In this document: positions 43,592-53,288 of the stretch, one piece after another
How the letters are laid out: every line of letters begins with the position of its first letter
How positions within the stretch are numbered: position 1 is the first letter of the stretch
Assembly (NCBI GenBank): GCA_945919795.1
Contig: CAMEJJ010000003.1
Span: forward strand, 124,001 to 188,000
DNA length: 64,000 nt
Direction of reading: 5' to 3'
Source of the DNA: an uncultured Lachnospiraceae bacterium
GTDB taxonomy: Bacteria > Bacillota > Clostridia > Lachnospirales > Lachnospiraceae
Notes under the pieces: generated by a model
The model's database searches: none
The model's input: only the letters and a program-made list of their open reading frames with translations
Told to the model about the DNA's origin: nothing
Translations under genes and position numbers: made by a program

Positions 43592-44038
43592 TTACTGCTC
43601 TACTACTTTCACACGGATCATTCCGCTTACCTTGGGATGAAGTTTTACTTTCACCTCGTAAGTACCAAAATTTTTAATCGCTTCAGGTAATACAAGTTTT
43701 TTCTTATCGAGTTCTTTTCCAAACTGCTCTTTATAGGCAATTGCTATTTCCTTTGATGAAACAGAACCAAAGGCTTTTCCGCCTTCTCCGGATTTCATCT
43801 TTACCACAACAATCTGCTCTTCCATTTCTTTTGCAAAATCCTTTGCAGCCTGCAACTGCTCTGCAGCAATTTTTTCTTCATTCGCTTTTTGCAATTTCAA
43901 ATCATTTAAGTTTTTGGGTGTAGCCTCTACACCTAATTTCTGGGGAAGGATATAATTTCTGACATATCCGTCACTCTTTTCGATAATATCGCCTTTTTTT
44001 CCAACATTTTTTACATCCTGTAATAAAATAATCTTCAT
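43592..44038 (-). CDS. rplI: 50S ribosomal protein L9
   Basis: 148 residues. MKIILLQDVKNVGKKGDIIE and the VRNYILPQKLGVEAT signature, then the long connecting helix and GKAFGSVSSKEIA of the C-terminal domain. L9 binds 23S rRNA near L1. Its ATG abuts the gdpP stop. Confidence 0.98.
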   Translation of the reverse strand: MKIILLQDVKNVGKKGDIIEKSDGYVRNYILPQKLGVEATPKNLNDLKLQKANEEKIAAEQLQAAKDFAKEMEEQIVVVKMKSGEGGKAFGSVSSKEIAIAYKEQFGKELDKKKLVLPEAIKNFGTYEVKVKLHPKVSGMIRVKVVEQ

Positions 44039-46087
44039 TTAAATCTCTCCTTTTTCCATCATAGAAGTCAATGTCTCTTTTAATGTATCAATGGCCTGTT
44101 CCACAGACATATCTTTAAGCTGTGCCGCCGCAACATTCATATGACCGCCACCGCCCAATCTTTCCATGATAATCTGAACATTTATCTCATCGATACTTCT
44201 CGCACTGATATATACCAGATTATTGTATTCTGTCAAGACGAAGCTTGCCTTGATTTCATTCATATTCAATAACTCATTTGCCGCCTGTGCTCCAACAATC
44301 GTAGGACTTTGTGAATTGCCGGGATTGCAAACAGATATCGCAAAGGTATCTTTAAAGATTTCTGCCTTACTGATGGTTTCTGCCTTTATCCGGTAATCAA
44401 CGGCATCATCCCGAAACATCTTTCTGACCCTGAGCACATCTGCACCGTTTCTTCTTAAATATGCTGCTGCTTCAAATGTTCTGACACCGGCCTTTGCCGT
44501 AAAATTATTGCTATCTATGACAATTCCACCGTATAAACAATCTGCTTCCGTGCTGTTTAGCCGTAAACCGTCAATATACTGAATAATCTCTGCAACCATT
44601 TCACAGGCACTCGAAGCATAGGATTCAATATAAGACAAGGTTGCATTTTCAATATATTCTTCTCCTTGTCTGTGATGATCCAACACGACAATGGAGCGAC
44701 ATTGCTTAAGTAACTCCGGACATTCGGTAATACTTGGCTTATTCACATCTACAACCACCAGACAGGTATTGGGGCCGGCATGTTCCATTGCCTGCGCATT
44801 ACCAATCAAAACCTGTTCCTCCGGATCAATATGACTGAGAAAATGTTCAACCATCGGTTTTACTGCAGGTGCAACATCGTTTAATACGATATTGACATTT
44901 CTGCCCAGGCTCTTTGCAATACAGTATATACCCACTGCCGCACCAAAACTATCCACATCTGACATTCGGTGTCCCATGACGAGAACACGATCCCTTGTTG
45001 AAATCAGTTCTTTTAGTGCGTGTGCCTTTACACGGGCCTTTACACGGGTATTCTTTTCGACACGCTGACTCTTTCCACCATAGTAGCTTACACCGTCTTT
45101 CGTCTTGACAACAGCCTGATCACCGCCACGTCCCAATGCGAGGTCAATGGCCGTTCGAGCATATTCGTAGTTTTGTGCGTAGGAAAGACCTCCAACACCA
45201 ACACCGATACTCAAGGTGACTGACATTTCATTTCCAATATTAACCGTCTTTACTTCTTCCAACAAATCAAATCGATTTTCCTGCAACATCGAAAGCGACT
45301 GTTTGCGGATAATAAAAAAGAATTTATCTTTTTCCATCTTGCGGACAATTCCGTCCAAGGATGCAAAATATTTATTTACACGTCTCTCAATCAATGCTGT
45401 CAAAAGCGATCTGCGCACCTCTTCAACACTATCAAGCGCTTCTTCATAATTGTCAAAATACAAAAGTCCGACAGCAAGACTCTGATTGTCTATTTCTTTT
45501 ATTGCCAGCTTTAAGGCAGTCTGATCAAACAGATACAATGCAATCAGATATCCTTCATATACTCCTTCGGATGTAAAAATATCACTGTTTTGTACCATCT
45601 CATCCAAGGGAATCTTTTTCATTTTGGCATGAAAATCTCGATCTTCATATTGAAAATCCAACTCTGCCTCATCATTCTCCTTGTTGGGGAATTTATCCTT
45701 GGATAAGGTCGGGAAAAAGGAATATATCGTCTTATTTTCGACTTTGGACTTTTCAATAATCTGAGCAAATGCCCGATTAGCCCAGATAATCTTTCCGCTT
45801 TCATCCAATAATGCATTTGGCATTTCCAGATCGCGCAACAGTCGTTTCTGAATCTGTCCATATTGCGTTGCAAAGCTTACTAACTCATTCATGACAACCG
45901 GTCTGTTAAAGTGCTCCATTAACAAAAACACGATCAGATAAATCAGGGTAAAGCCCGACATCAAAATACCGGCCGTAACATCCAGGGTATAAGTAATAAT
46001 ATCTGTTATTGCAAGCAAAACTCCAAATACCAGAGGCATCTGGAAATATAAGCGCAACCTTCCTTTAAACTTAAGATTTTTGTCCAT
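44039..46087 (-). CDS. gdpP: cyclic-di-AMP phosphodiesterase
   Basis: 682 residues. Two N-terminal helices (MPLVFGVLLAITDIITY, ILMSGFTLIYLIVFLLMEHF), a PAS-like domain, a degenerate GGDEF domain (LALGRGGDQAVVKT), then DHH (VMGHRMSDVDSFGAAVGIY, VVLDHHRQGEE, GGIVIDSNNF) and DHHA1 (ERLGGGGHMNVAAAQ). GdpP cleaves c-di-AMP to pApA at the membrane. Standard neighbours rplI and dnaB. Confidence 0.97.
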   Translation of the reverse strand: MDKNLKFKGRLRLYFQMPLVFGVLLAITDIITYTLDVTAGILMSGFTLIYLIVFLLMEHFNRPVVMNELVSFATQYGQIQKRLLRDLEMPNALLDESGKIIWANRAFAQIIEKSKVENKTIYSFFPTLSKDKFPNKENDEAELDFQYEDRDFHAKMKKIPLDEMVQNSDIFTSEGVYEGYLIALYLFDQTALKLAIKEIDNQSLAVGLLYFDNYEEALDSVEEVRRSLLTALIERRVNKYFASLDGIVRKMEKDKFFFIIRKQSLSMLQENRFDLLEEVKTVNIGNEMSVTLSIGVGVGGLSYAQNYEYARTAIDLALGRGGDQAVVKTKDGVSYYGGKSQRVEKNTRVKARVKAHALKELISTRDRVLVMGHRMSDVDSFGAAVGIYCIAKSLGRNVNIVLNDVAPAVKPMVEHFLSHIDPEEQVLIGNAQAMEHAGPNTCLVVVDVNKPSITECPELLKQCRSIVVLDHHRQGEEYIENATLSYIESYASSACEMVAEIIQYIDGLRLNSTEADCLYGGIVIDSNNFTAKAGVRTFEAAAYLRRNGADVLRVRKMFRDDAVDYRIKAETISKAEIFKDTFAISVCNPGNSQSPTIVGAQAANELLNMNEIKASFVLTEYNNLVYISARSIDEINVQIIMERLGGGGHMNVAAAQLKDMSVEQAIDTLKETLTSMMEKGEI

Positions 46088-46272
46088 TTAGCATTGCCTC
46101 GTTCCGTCTCCAAAAACTATGTAAGACAGCAATCAAATATATTTTCACAATTATAGTTCATTATCAGCATCTGATACTGACACCTATTATTACATACAAA
46201 GATAGTATACCATTAAACCGGAAATTTTGCACATACTATATATGGTAGTTTCCGGGAGCATTCTTCCCACAT

Positions 46273-46307
46273 AAAAAACACTCCCTAAGTATTATTAGAG
46301 AGTGTTT
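46273..46307 (-). terminator. terminator of the rpsF-ssb-rpsR transcript
   Basis: On the minus strand AAACACTC pairs with GAGTGTTTTTT around a 16-base loop, 20 bases after rpsR. Confidence 0.82.
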
Positions 46308-46325
46308 CAAAATTATGCTTTCACT

Positions 46326-46589
46326 TTAGTCCTGAACATAGGGCATGAGAGCAACGTGGCGAGCACGTTTAATAGCTGCTGTTAAAGCTCTCTGATGCTT
46401 TGCACAGTTTCCTGTGATTCTGCGAGGAAGAATTTTTCCTCTTTCAGAAACATATTTTCTTAATTTTGCTGTATCTTTGTAATCGATCACATTATCTTTG
46501 CCGCAGAATACACAAACTTTTTTTCTTCTACGGATTCCGCCTCTTCTCTTCATAGGAGAATCGGATTTGTCTGTCTTATTAAAAGCCAT
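46326..46589 (-). CDS. rpsR: 30S ribosomal protein S18
   Basis: 87 residues. The core [20 protein letters not shown] and [19 protein letters not shown] are diagnostic. The N-terminus carries a VCVFCGKDN zinc-knuckle half. Last gene of the rpsF-ssb-rpsR unit. Confidence 0.97.
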   Translation of the reverse strand: MAFNKTDKSDSPMKRRGGIRRRKKVCVFCGKDNVIDYKDTAKLRKYVSERGKILPRRITGNCAKHQRALTAAIKRARHVALMPYVQD

Positions 46590-46612
46590 GTCTTTGCCTC
46601 CATTCTAATTCT

Positions 46613-47056
46613 CTAATTGAACGGCAATTCCTCGATACCTTCGGGAATGTTGATAAATCCAGCACCTGCTTCTACCGGAGCAGCATTGCTCTGAGCGGGT
46701 ACATAGCCACCATTATCAGAACCACCCTGTGCATTTTTACTTTCGGCAAATTCCTGCTCTTCCACAACAACATCTGTGGTATAGACCTTAACACCATCTT
46801 TGTTGGTATAGCTTCCGGTCTGAATTCTACCGGTAAGAGCAATTTTGGTTCCTTTATGCAGATATTTCTCTGCAAATTCACCCTGTCTTCCAAAAGCAAC
46901 ACAATTGATAAAATCTGCAGTCTGTCCATCCTGACTGTTTCGACCTCTACGATCTACTGCAATGGAATATCTGGCAATTGCCAGCGGCTGTTCACCCTGT
47001 GAATATCTCACTTCAGGATCTCTTGTTAAACGTCCCATTAGAATAACTTTATTCAT
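46613..47056 (-). CDS. ssb: single-stranded DNA-binding protein
   Basis: 147 residues. MNKVILMGRLTRDPEVRYSQ starts the OB fold, with TADFINCVAFGRQGEFAEKY and GTKIALTGRIQTGSYTN. A flexible Q/G/N/A linker is followed by EGIEELPFN, a variant of the D-D-I-P-F tip that recruits partners; the final Asn after Phe is unusual. Confidence 0.95.
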   Translation of the reverse strand: MNKVILMGRLTRDPEVRYSQGEQPLAIARYSIAVDRRGRNSQDGQTADFINCVAFGRQGEFAEKYLHKGTKIALTGRIQTGSYTNKDGVKVYTTDVVVEEQEFAESKNAQGGSDNGGYVPAQSNAAPVEAGAGFINIPEGIEELPFN

Positions 47057-47074
47057 ATTTTTTCCTACTTTCTA

Positions 47075-47365
47075 TTATGCCTCGTCTTGTCTTACGCATA
47101 AGAATCTGATGACATTTTCCATAAGACGTACATGGTTCTCAACGTCGTAAGGAACTGTTGCATCAGCATCGAACTGGATGAAATAATAGAATGCTTCACT
47201 CATCTTCTGAATGTCATATGCAAGTTTTTTCTTGCCCCATTCATCAACATTTGTGATAGTTCCACCGAATCTCTCGATATAGCCTTTAACTTTTTCAATC
47301 GTTGCGGCTCTTTCATCGTCTTCGATTTTAGCACTAACAATAACGGCTAATTCATATTTGTTCAT
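47075..47365 (-). CDS. rpsF: 30S ribosomal protein S6
   Basis: 96 residues: MNKYELAVIVSAKIEDDERA, VDEWGKKKLAYDIQKMSEAF and NVIRFLCVR. S6 pairs with S18. First gene of the transcript, AGGAGG upstream. Confidence 0.97.
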   Translation of the reverse strand: MNKYELAVIVSAKIEDDERAATIEKVKGYIERFGGTITNVDEWGKKKLAYDIQKMSEAFYYFIQFDADATVPYDVENHVRLMENVIRFLCVRQDEA

Positions 47366-47464
47366 GCTTGTTACCTCCTTTTGGTCTCTGGCCCTTTAAC
47401 TTTTAATAAAGAGCAAGGAATAATATATCACAAACATGAATGATACCATCTATCTGCGCAAATT

Positions 47465-47647
47465 TCAAGTACTTTTACAAATTTCTTTCGTATTTTTTTC
47501 GACCTGCACCCGTGGCATCATCAACTGATGTCCACAACCGACACATTTTAATCGAAAATCGGCACCCACACGCAATACTTCCCATTGTTTACTCCCGCAT
47601 GGATGTGCTTTTTTTAAGGTAACAATATCTCCAATCTGATATTCCAT
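47465..47647 (-). CDS. DUF951 family protein
   Basis: 60 residues from the ATG at 47647 (a second ATG lies four codons upstream). IGDIVTLKKAHPCGSKQWEV, RVGADFRLKCVGCGHQLMMP and two Cys motifs fit the DUF951 family, which is conserved in Firmicutes next to small ribosomal genes and probably binds RNA. Close to rpsF, perhaps the same transcript. Confidence 0.88.
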   Translation of the reverse strand: MEYQIGDIVTLKKAHPCGSKQWEVLRVGADFRLKCVGCGHQLMMPRVQVEKNTKEICKST

Positions 47648-47697
47648 AGGAATCTCCATTCCGATACTTTTTATTACAACTCAAACTCAAATAATAA

Positions 47698-47726
47698 TGA
47701 TACCAGGGGCAAAAGGTCATACTTTT
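47698..47726. promoter_or_regulatory. GGGGCAAAAGGTCATAC motif
   Basis: TGATACCAGGGGCAAAAGGT followed by CATACTTTT, 51 bases upstream of the DUF951 start on the minus strand. Near-identical to 56721-56748 and related to 37880-37899. Confidence 0.45.
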
Positions 47727-47742
47727 CATGCCACCAATTCAA

Positions 47743-48465
47743 TTACCCTACTGTAATCTGTGAAAAAATCTCTCCAATCGGTCCGCTGATTACCAAATCT
47801 GCCATGCTGTCTCTGGAGGTTGGTGCTTTATTGATTACGACCAGTTTGTTTCCTTTGTAATAATCAATTAATCCTGCTGCCGGATAAACAACCAGAGAAG
47901 TTCCTCCGATAATCAACATATCGGCAGATGCTATGGCACGAATGGCATTGGTCATAACAGTATTATCCAAACCTTCTTCATATAACACAACATCCGGCTT
48001 TATAAATCCTCCGCACTCACATCTGGGGACATCCTCTGAATCAAGAATATACTGCGCATCATAAAACTTCCCACAGGATTCGCAGTAATTCCTCAAAACA
48101 CTTCCGTGAAGTTCATATACCGTTTTACTGCCGGCTGCCTGATGAAGCCCATCAATATTCTGTGTCACGATGGCTTTTAATTTGCCTGCCTTCTCCAATT
48201 CAGCCAGCTTTAAATGCGCCGCATTTGGTTTTGCAGACAGGCAGAGCATTTTATCCCTGTAAAACCGATAAAATTCAGATGTCTTTTGCCGGTAAAAGGT
48301 GTGACTCAATATCGTTTCCGGAGGGTAATCGTATTTCTGGTGATACAGACCATCCACACTTCGAAAATCCGGAATTCCGCTTTCGGTAGATACTCCTGCC
48401 CCACCAAAAAATACAATAGAATTACTTTCATCAATCATTTTTTGCAGTTGTTCCAACTCTGTCAT
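47743..48465 (-). CDS. cobB: NAD-dependent protein deacylase (sirtuin)
   Basis: 240 residues. FFGGAGVSTESGIPDFRSVD binds NAD, TQNIDGLHQAAGS and ELHGS hold the catalytic His, and CESCGKFYD with CECGG forms the zinc site. It removes acyl groups from protein lysines in the cytoplasm. AAGGAGG precedes the ATG. Confidence 0.95.
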   Translation of the reverse strand: MTELEQLQKMIDESNSIVFFGGAGVSTESGIPDFRSVDGLYHQKYDYPPETILSHTFYRQKTSEFYRFYRDKMLCLSAKPNAAHLKLAELEKAGKLKAIVTQNIDGLHQAAGSKTVYELHGSVLRNYCESCGKFYDAQYILDSEDVPRCECGGFIKPDVVLYEEGLDNTVMTNAIRAIASADMLIIGGTSLVVYPAAGLIDYYKGNKLVVINKAPTSRDSMADLVISGPIGEIFSQITVG

Positions 48466-48587
48466 AATATCATAACCTCCTTATACCTGTTGTATTTACT
48501 TTTGTCGCATACATAAAATCCATTTGGCTCATAGCTTGCTCACATCTCATCCAAGCATGCTCAGAGATGGCATTTACCAAATAAAAA

Positions 48588-48620
48588 AGACAGCCCATGC
48601 ACAAATCGCGTGGACTGTCT
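48588..48620 (-). terminator. terminator of the chemoreceptor gene
   Basis: On the minus strand AGACAGTCCA-GC pairs with GC-TGGGCTGTCT and runs into T6. Confidence 0.85.
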
Positions 48621-48632
48621 GAAAATCTTATC

Positions 48633-49931
48633 CTAAATATAAATCTGGAAACGGTTGGTCTGGGTTGTTAAATCATCGGCAACCTGATTTAATCTGCTGG
48701 TAGCATTTTTAATCTCACCAATGGTGGCAGCCAGCTCTTCGGCACTTGCTGCAGTTTCCTCTGTAGATGCCGCATTCTGTTCAGCAATAGCAGAAAGGCT
48801 TTCAACTGATACCATAACCTGACCTTTTGCAACATCCAGATTTTTGGTGCTCTGGGCAATACTTTCCACACCTTCCATGGTGACAATCAGTCCATGATTT
48901 ACTTTATCAAATACTCTCTTGGTCATTTCAACCTTATCAGCCTGGAAACCGATAATGGCATCAACCGTATTCATGGTCTTAACAGCCTGCTCGGTATCTG
49001 CAAGCAAATTGTTGATAATTGCTTCAATTGTCTTAGCCGACTGATTGGACTGCTCTGCAAGATTTTTAATCTGCTCAGCCACGACTGCAAAACCTCTTCC
49101 GCTTTCACCGGCTCTGGCCGCCTCAATAGAAGCATTTAAAGCCAAGAGATTGGTTTCGTTTGCAATGGATGAAATCAACTCAGTAGCCTTATGTATTTCC
49201 TGTGCGGATTCGTTGGTAGTATTTGTCTGCTCATAAATAACGGCAATCTGCGCTTTAACTTTTTCGGAAATTGTCTTTAATTCACCAACGGAATCAACAC
49301 CTTCCTGACCTGCAGCTTTCATCTGATCGGCATTCGCAATCAGTTTAGCAACGGCATTGCCGGTTTCCTCAATTCCTTCTCCAATACGGTTAATCGCATC
49401 GGATACAGCCTGTGTCTCAGCTGCCTGTGCTGTTGCTCCGTTTGCCATATCGCCCATACTTCTTGCAACATCTTCAGATGCATTGCTTGTCTGCTCAGCC
49501 ATTTTATCCAGTCTTGCAGTCGAATCTTCAATGACATCGGAAGTATTTCCAACTTGGCCGATAACATCTTTTAACTGACTGATAACATTATTAGCATGGC
49601 TCGCCAGAATAGCAATTTCATCTTTACGATCCAAATCCTGTTTGCCAAGCTCAGCCGTCAAATCACCATTGCCGGCACGATCCAGAGTCTGAATAATACG
49701 ATCAATGGAATTTCCCAGTCTCCATGCAAATGCCTGCATAACAAACAGCATAATAACGGAATTAACAATAAAAATGATCAATATCGGCATCTTTACTGTA
49801 GATAAAACATCTTTTCCAAAAAACAATCTGATTCCGATACAGAGCTCAATACATGTAACAATCAGCGGAATCAATGAATAAATCATTAGTTTCCATCGAA
49901 TGTTTAATTTTACATCAGCGTTTTTCTTCAT
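48633..49931 (-). CDS. methyl-accepting chemotaxis protein with minimal external loop
   Basis: 432 residues. Two membrane helices (LMIYSLIPLIVTCIELCIGI, ILIIFIVNSVIMLFVMQAFA) are only about ten residues apart, so there is no extracytoplasmic sensor; signals must enter from the membrane or cytoplasm. A HAMP region (LGNSIDRIIQTLDRAGNGDL) leads to the signalling coil with tip SIANETNLLALNASIEAARA and GESGRGFAVVAEQIKNLAEQ. It would regulate CheA. It is monocistronic. Confidence 0.93.
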   Translation of the reverse strand: MKKNADVKLNIRWKLMIYSLIPLIVTCIELCIGIRLFFGKDVLSTVKMPILIIFIVNSVIMLFVMQAFAWRLGNSIDRIIQTLDRAGNGDLTAELGKQDLDRKDEIAILASHANNVISQLKDVIGQVGNTSDVIEDSTARLDKMAEQTSNASEDVARSMGDMANGATAQAAETQAVSDAINRIGEGIEETGNAVAKLIANADQMKAAGQEGVDSVGELKTISEKVKAQIAVIYEQTNTTNESAQEIHKATELISSIANETNLLALNASIEAARAGESGRGFAVVAEQIKNLAEQSNQSAKTIEAIINNLLADTEQAVKTMNTVDAIIGFQADKVEMTKRVFDKVNHGLIVTMEGVESIAQSTKNLDVAKGQVMVSVESLSAIAEQNAASTEETAASAEELAATIGEIKNATSRLNQVADDLTTQTNRFQIYI

Positions 49932-50050
49932 ACTATAACCTCTCTTTACTACCTACTGTAATGTTCCCCACAAAAAACCCTTTTCTACATGACATTATAT
50001 CATAGTTTTTATCATTTGTAACTGCTAATCAACGGTTTTTTACCTTATTC

Positions 50051-51349
50051 TTAAAAATTATCGGCATCCTCCACAATTTGGTTTCTGCCACCGGTTTTTC
50101 CTTTGTATAACAAATCGTCTGCTCTCTTTACAATTTCTTCAATACTTTCTTTTTTCTTGTATTCGGTTATTCCCATTGTCATGGTAACATGAAACGTTGT
50201 GCCTTCATATTCAAACTGCGTTTTCCGTATTTCTTCCACCATGGATTCTACCAGTCCATATGCCATTTTATAATCTGTTTTAAAAACCAGCAGAAATTCT
50301 TCTCCGCCCCAGCGAATAGGAATCCCGTTTTTATCCATGTGTTTTACAAAAATGCCAGACAGCTTCGTTAATACAAGATCTCCACAATCATGACCATAAG
50401 TGTCATTGATTCTTTTAAAGAAATCAATATCTCCTAACGCCACAACAACCTTTTTGCGGAAATTGCTGGCTTCTGCCAGATCGATATATTTGGACAACTC
50501 AATACGACCGGCACGACGGTTATACAATCCGGTAAGCGGATCCTTATAGATTAGCGTCTGCAAGGTCTCGCCTACCTCCTGCGCATGTCGTCCCATGTCT
50601 CCCAGTTCATCCGTTCTCTTTAAAACCGCAACCGGCATTTTGGTATTGAAGTTATTTTCTGCCAGACTTCCGATATAGGTTCTGATTTGATTTAAGGTTT
50701 TTACAATATTGCCTGCAAAAAGCGATGCAATCAAAACCACAGTCAGCAAAGCTATAATAAATACAATCAAAATCTTGGTAATAATGGTGCTGACACTGTC
50801 CCGAACACTTTCATTGGACATTCCGGCAAAAATCATACCGCAGATTTCATCCTTGTTTTTTAAGGGCACATAATAACCATAATAATATTTTCCATTGATA
50901 TAAACACGGTCGGAATAATACTCATTTCCCATCTGAATTGCAGAAAGAATATTGGGATCTTTAGAAGTCGTATGAACAATCCTTTCCCCTGCATCATCCG
51001 TAATCGTTGTCAGCATACGCGTATCGCCATAAAAAATACTGATTTCATTACCGGTATTTTCTTTAATCTGGTCAAGCAGCGTATATTCTTTCGTCAAGTC
51101 GGTATCCCCCATGAAGAACCGCTCGTCCTCCATGCGAATCTCTCCCGGATAAGCCAACGAATAAATAGCTACCGCTTCCCTTGCTGTGGAAGCCAGTGCC
51201 TTTTGGATTTCTAATTCCATTCCTTCTGATACGCTTTTAGTCCCCATAATGACAAGCACGATACCCAATACCAGAATCGGTACTGCCATAACAGCTGACA
51301 GCGACAGAAATAATCCTGTGCTTTTTCTTCTCTTTTCGCTCTTATTCAT
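50051..51349 (-). CDS. membrane diguanylate cyclase with Cache-like sensor
   Basis: 432 residues from the ATG at 51349. TM1 (LFLSLSAVMAVPILVLGIVL), an external single-Cache-like domain (EISIFYGDTRMLTTITDDAG, YYSDRVYINGKYYYGYYVPL), TM2 (ILIVFIIALLTVVLIASLF), HAMP, then GGDEF with RWGGEEFLLVFK. GGEEF is catalytically competent; the R-x-x-D inhibitory site is absent (D-K-N-G there). It makes c-di-GMP from GTP in response to an external ligand. Pairs with the PilZ receptor at 53289. Confidence 0.92.
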   Translation of the reverse strand: MNKSEKRRKSTGLFLSLSAVMAVPILVLGIVLVIMGTKSVSEGMELEIQKALASTAREAVAIYSLAYPGEIRMEDERFFMGDTDLTKEYTLLDQIKENTGNEISIFYGDTRMLTTITDDAGERIVHTTSKDPNILSAIQMGNEYYSDRVYINGKYYYGYYVPLKNKDEICGMIFAGMSNESVRDSVSTIITKILIVFIIALLTVVLIASLFAGNIVKTLNQIRTYIGSLAENNFNTKMPVAVLKRTDELGDMGRHAQEVGETLQTLIYKDPLTGLYNRRAGRIELSKYIDLAEASNFRKKVVVALGDIDFFKRINDTYGHDCGDLVLTKLSGIFVKHMDKNGIPIRWGGEEFLLVFKTDYKMAYGLVESMVEEIRKTQFEYEGTTFHVTMTMGITEYKKKESIEEIVKRADDLLYKGKTGGRNQIVEDADNF

Positions 51350-51432
51350 ATTTTCCTCGTATCGTCCAACTATAGCAACCATCCTATACAAAACGAACTG
51401 TCGCCTTGCTGTTACGACATTCTTTTACATGA

Positions 51433-51894
51433 TTATTTTACTATATCCCCAAAGTCCGACACAAGTCCGCAATAATCTTTTTTTACACGGTATTCATTCT
51501 CTTTCAATCCCGGAAAAAAGATTTTTGTAACCTTTTCCGGATTCAAAATCAATTTCTGCTTTTCTTCCCGCTTTAATTGCTTAATCGCATACTCCAAACA
51601 GGCCGCCGACGCATAAGTTTCTGCTTCCCAGACCATCTTGATCTCACAGATTTTATGAGAATGCGTATATTTTGCACCCTTTCCCTTCTGCTGATAGTGC
51701 TCTTTCATACGCCTCTTTACATCTGTCGTAATTCCGGTATAAAACGAATGATCTTCACATTCTACTATATAAATGTATGTTATTCTCTCTTGTTGGGCTC
51801 TCTCTTTTCCGACGCTTTCTTTTTTGTCCCCGGCCAATATTTGTTTCTGCTTTGTACCGCTCTGCGTTTCTTTTTTCATCGCAACACACTTCAT
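51433..51894 (-). CDS. GIY-YIG nuclease domain protein
   Basis: 153 residues. After a charged N-terminal tail, [20 protein letters not shown] and [20 protein letters not shown] give the GIY-YIG core with Arg and Glu/Lys catalytic residues. Members of this UPF0213-like group are uncharacterised; DNA-structure cleavage is inferred. The ATG lies three bases after the stop of the upstream gene. Confidence 0.85.
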   Translation of the reverse strand: MKCVAMKKETQSGTKQKQILAGDKKESVGKERAQQERITYIYIVECEDHSFYTGITTDVKRRMKEHYQQKGKGAKYTHSHKICEIKMVWEAETYASAACLEYAIKQLKREEKQKLILNPEKVTKIFFPGLKENEYRVKKDYCGLVSDFGDIVK

Positions 51895-51897
51895 CTG

Positions 51898-52308
51898 TTA
51901 TTTATGCAATCCATAAAACTTATCGGGATATTCCGTCCCGGTATCAACCTGTAAACGAAGCGTATATTCCTCGGGATTTTCTGCCATTTTTAAAAAGGTA
52001 TCAAAAGCCGTAAGAATCATCACTGCCTCATTTTGTTTATGCTTCACATTATCCATATCCATCCGGGCTTTAAAATGATCCATCTGCCAGATTAAAATGT
52101 CGATCACATGGTATCCTTCCACATCCACCTCATTGGAAAAATCATGCTTTAGCAGATAATAGACATATTCCTTATAAATATCATCTCTCTGCATCAAGCG
52201 ATTCCAAAATCCCTCAAAAAAGGATTCCGGCATATCGTTTGAAAGACATGCTTCGTATGTAAACTGTTTTACCTGCTCTCTTGTAATGACCAATTTATTC
52301 TGATCCAT
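51898..52308 (-). CDS. conserved hypothetical protein
   Basis: 136 residues from the ATG at 52308, overlapping the radical SAM gene end by 14 bases. Helical and acidic: NDMPESFFEGFWNRLMQRDD, YVYYLLKHDFSNEVDVEGYH and DILIWQMDHFKARMDMDN. No known motif was recognised. Coupling to the radical SAM gene and to the nuclease suggests one transcript. Confidence 0.6.
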   Translation of the reverse strand: MDQNKLVITREQVKQFTYEACLSNDMPESFFEGFWNRLMQRDDIYKEYVYYLLKHDFSNEVDVEGYHVIDILIWQMDHFKARMDMDNVKHKQNEAVMILTAFDTFLKMAENPEEYTLRLQVDTGTEYPDKFYGLHK

Positions 52309-53263
52309 GTATGTCCATTCCTTGCTGTTTTTCTTCTTTTCTGACACCTTCTAAGTCAAACGCCGGAATAAAGCTCTCTTTTGCCGTCTTTCCAATCTGC
52401 ATATATGCTTTGGTAATTCCGAGTGACAACGCATAATCGATTACTTTTTGATATTCATAGGTTGTCAAATGCCTTTGCAACTGTTTATCAGGCAGTTTCA
52501 TAGCTCCAATCGGTGTATATTGATTCAGAATACTGAAATAAATATCTTCGCCGTATTCGTGGTACAGATATTCTAATATCTTTTCCGCTTCTTTCCGTTG
52601 CCCGGGCAACACCAGATGACGAACAATCACACCTTTTTTGATGCATCCGTCTTTTTCAAAAGAAACTCTTCCAGTCTGTCTAATCATTTCTTTGATGGCA
52701 TCCTTAGCCACTTTGGAGTAATTTGATGCGCCAAAATAACGCCTTCCCAACTCATCGGAAATGCATTTATAATCAGGGAGATACACGTCCACAAAACCAT
52801 CTAGCAAACGAAGCGCTTCTACCGATTCATATCCTCCACAGTTATAAATAACCGGAAGATAAAGCCCCTTTTCCTTTGCCAGGCAAAGCGCCTCCACAAT
52901 AGTGGGAATAAACATGACTCCGGTTACCAGATTAATGTTATTCGCACCTTTATCCTGTAATTCCAAAAATATTTCAGCCAAACGCTCTTTGGAAATCGCC
53001 AAACCGGCTTTTCCCCTGGAAATTTCCCAATTCTGGCAAAAGACACATTGGAGATTGCACCCTGAAAAAAAGACCGCACCGGAACCGTTATTCTGACTGA
53101 TACAGGGTTCTTCCCACAAATGAAGTGCAGCTCTTGCAACAACCGGCAAGGCTTCCATTTTGCAAAAACCGACTTCCCCTTTCAGGCGATTTGCGCCACA
53201 TTTTCTAGGGCACAGAAAACAACGGCTATAGTATTGCTTTTCCAGCTTGCTGTACATTTTCAT
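52295..53263 (-). CDS. PflA-like radical SAM protein
   Basis: 322 residues from the ATG at 53263, with GAGG eight bases upstream; an ATG 36 bases earlier has none. A zinc-like N-terminal motif CFLCPRKCGANRLKGEVGFC precedes the cluster motif SGCNLQCVFCQNWEIS (C-x3-C-x2-C). ILNQYTPIGAMKLPDKQLQR is typical of PflA-related proteins of the AmmeMemo/PflX group. It could activate an unknown glycyl-radical enzyme or modify another target; the dedicated PFL activase is elsewhere (41042). Confidence 0.85.
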   Translation of the reverse strand: MKMYSKLEKQYYSRCFLCPRKCGANRLKGEVGFCKMEALPVVARAALHLWEEPCISQNNGSGAVFFSGCNLQCVFCQNWEISRGKAGLAISKERLAEIFLELQDKGANNINLVTGVMFIPTIVEALCLAKEKGLYLPVIYNCGGYESVEALRLLDGFVDVYLPDYKCISDELGRRYFGASNYSKVAKDAIKEMIRQTGRVSFEKDGCIKKGVIVRHLVLPGQRKEAEKILEYLYHEYGEDIYFSILNQYTPIGAMKLPDKQLQRHLTTYEYQKVIDYALSLGITKAYMQIGKTAKESFIPAFDLEGVRKEEKQQGMDIHGSE

Positions 53264-53288
53264 CCACAAAACCTCGCAAAGATCAGAA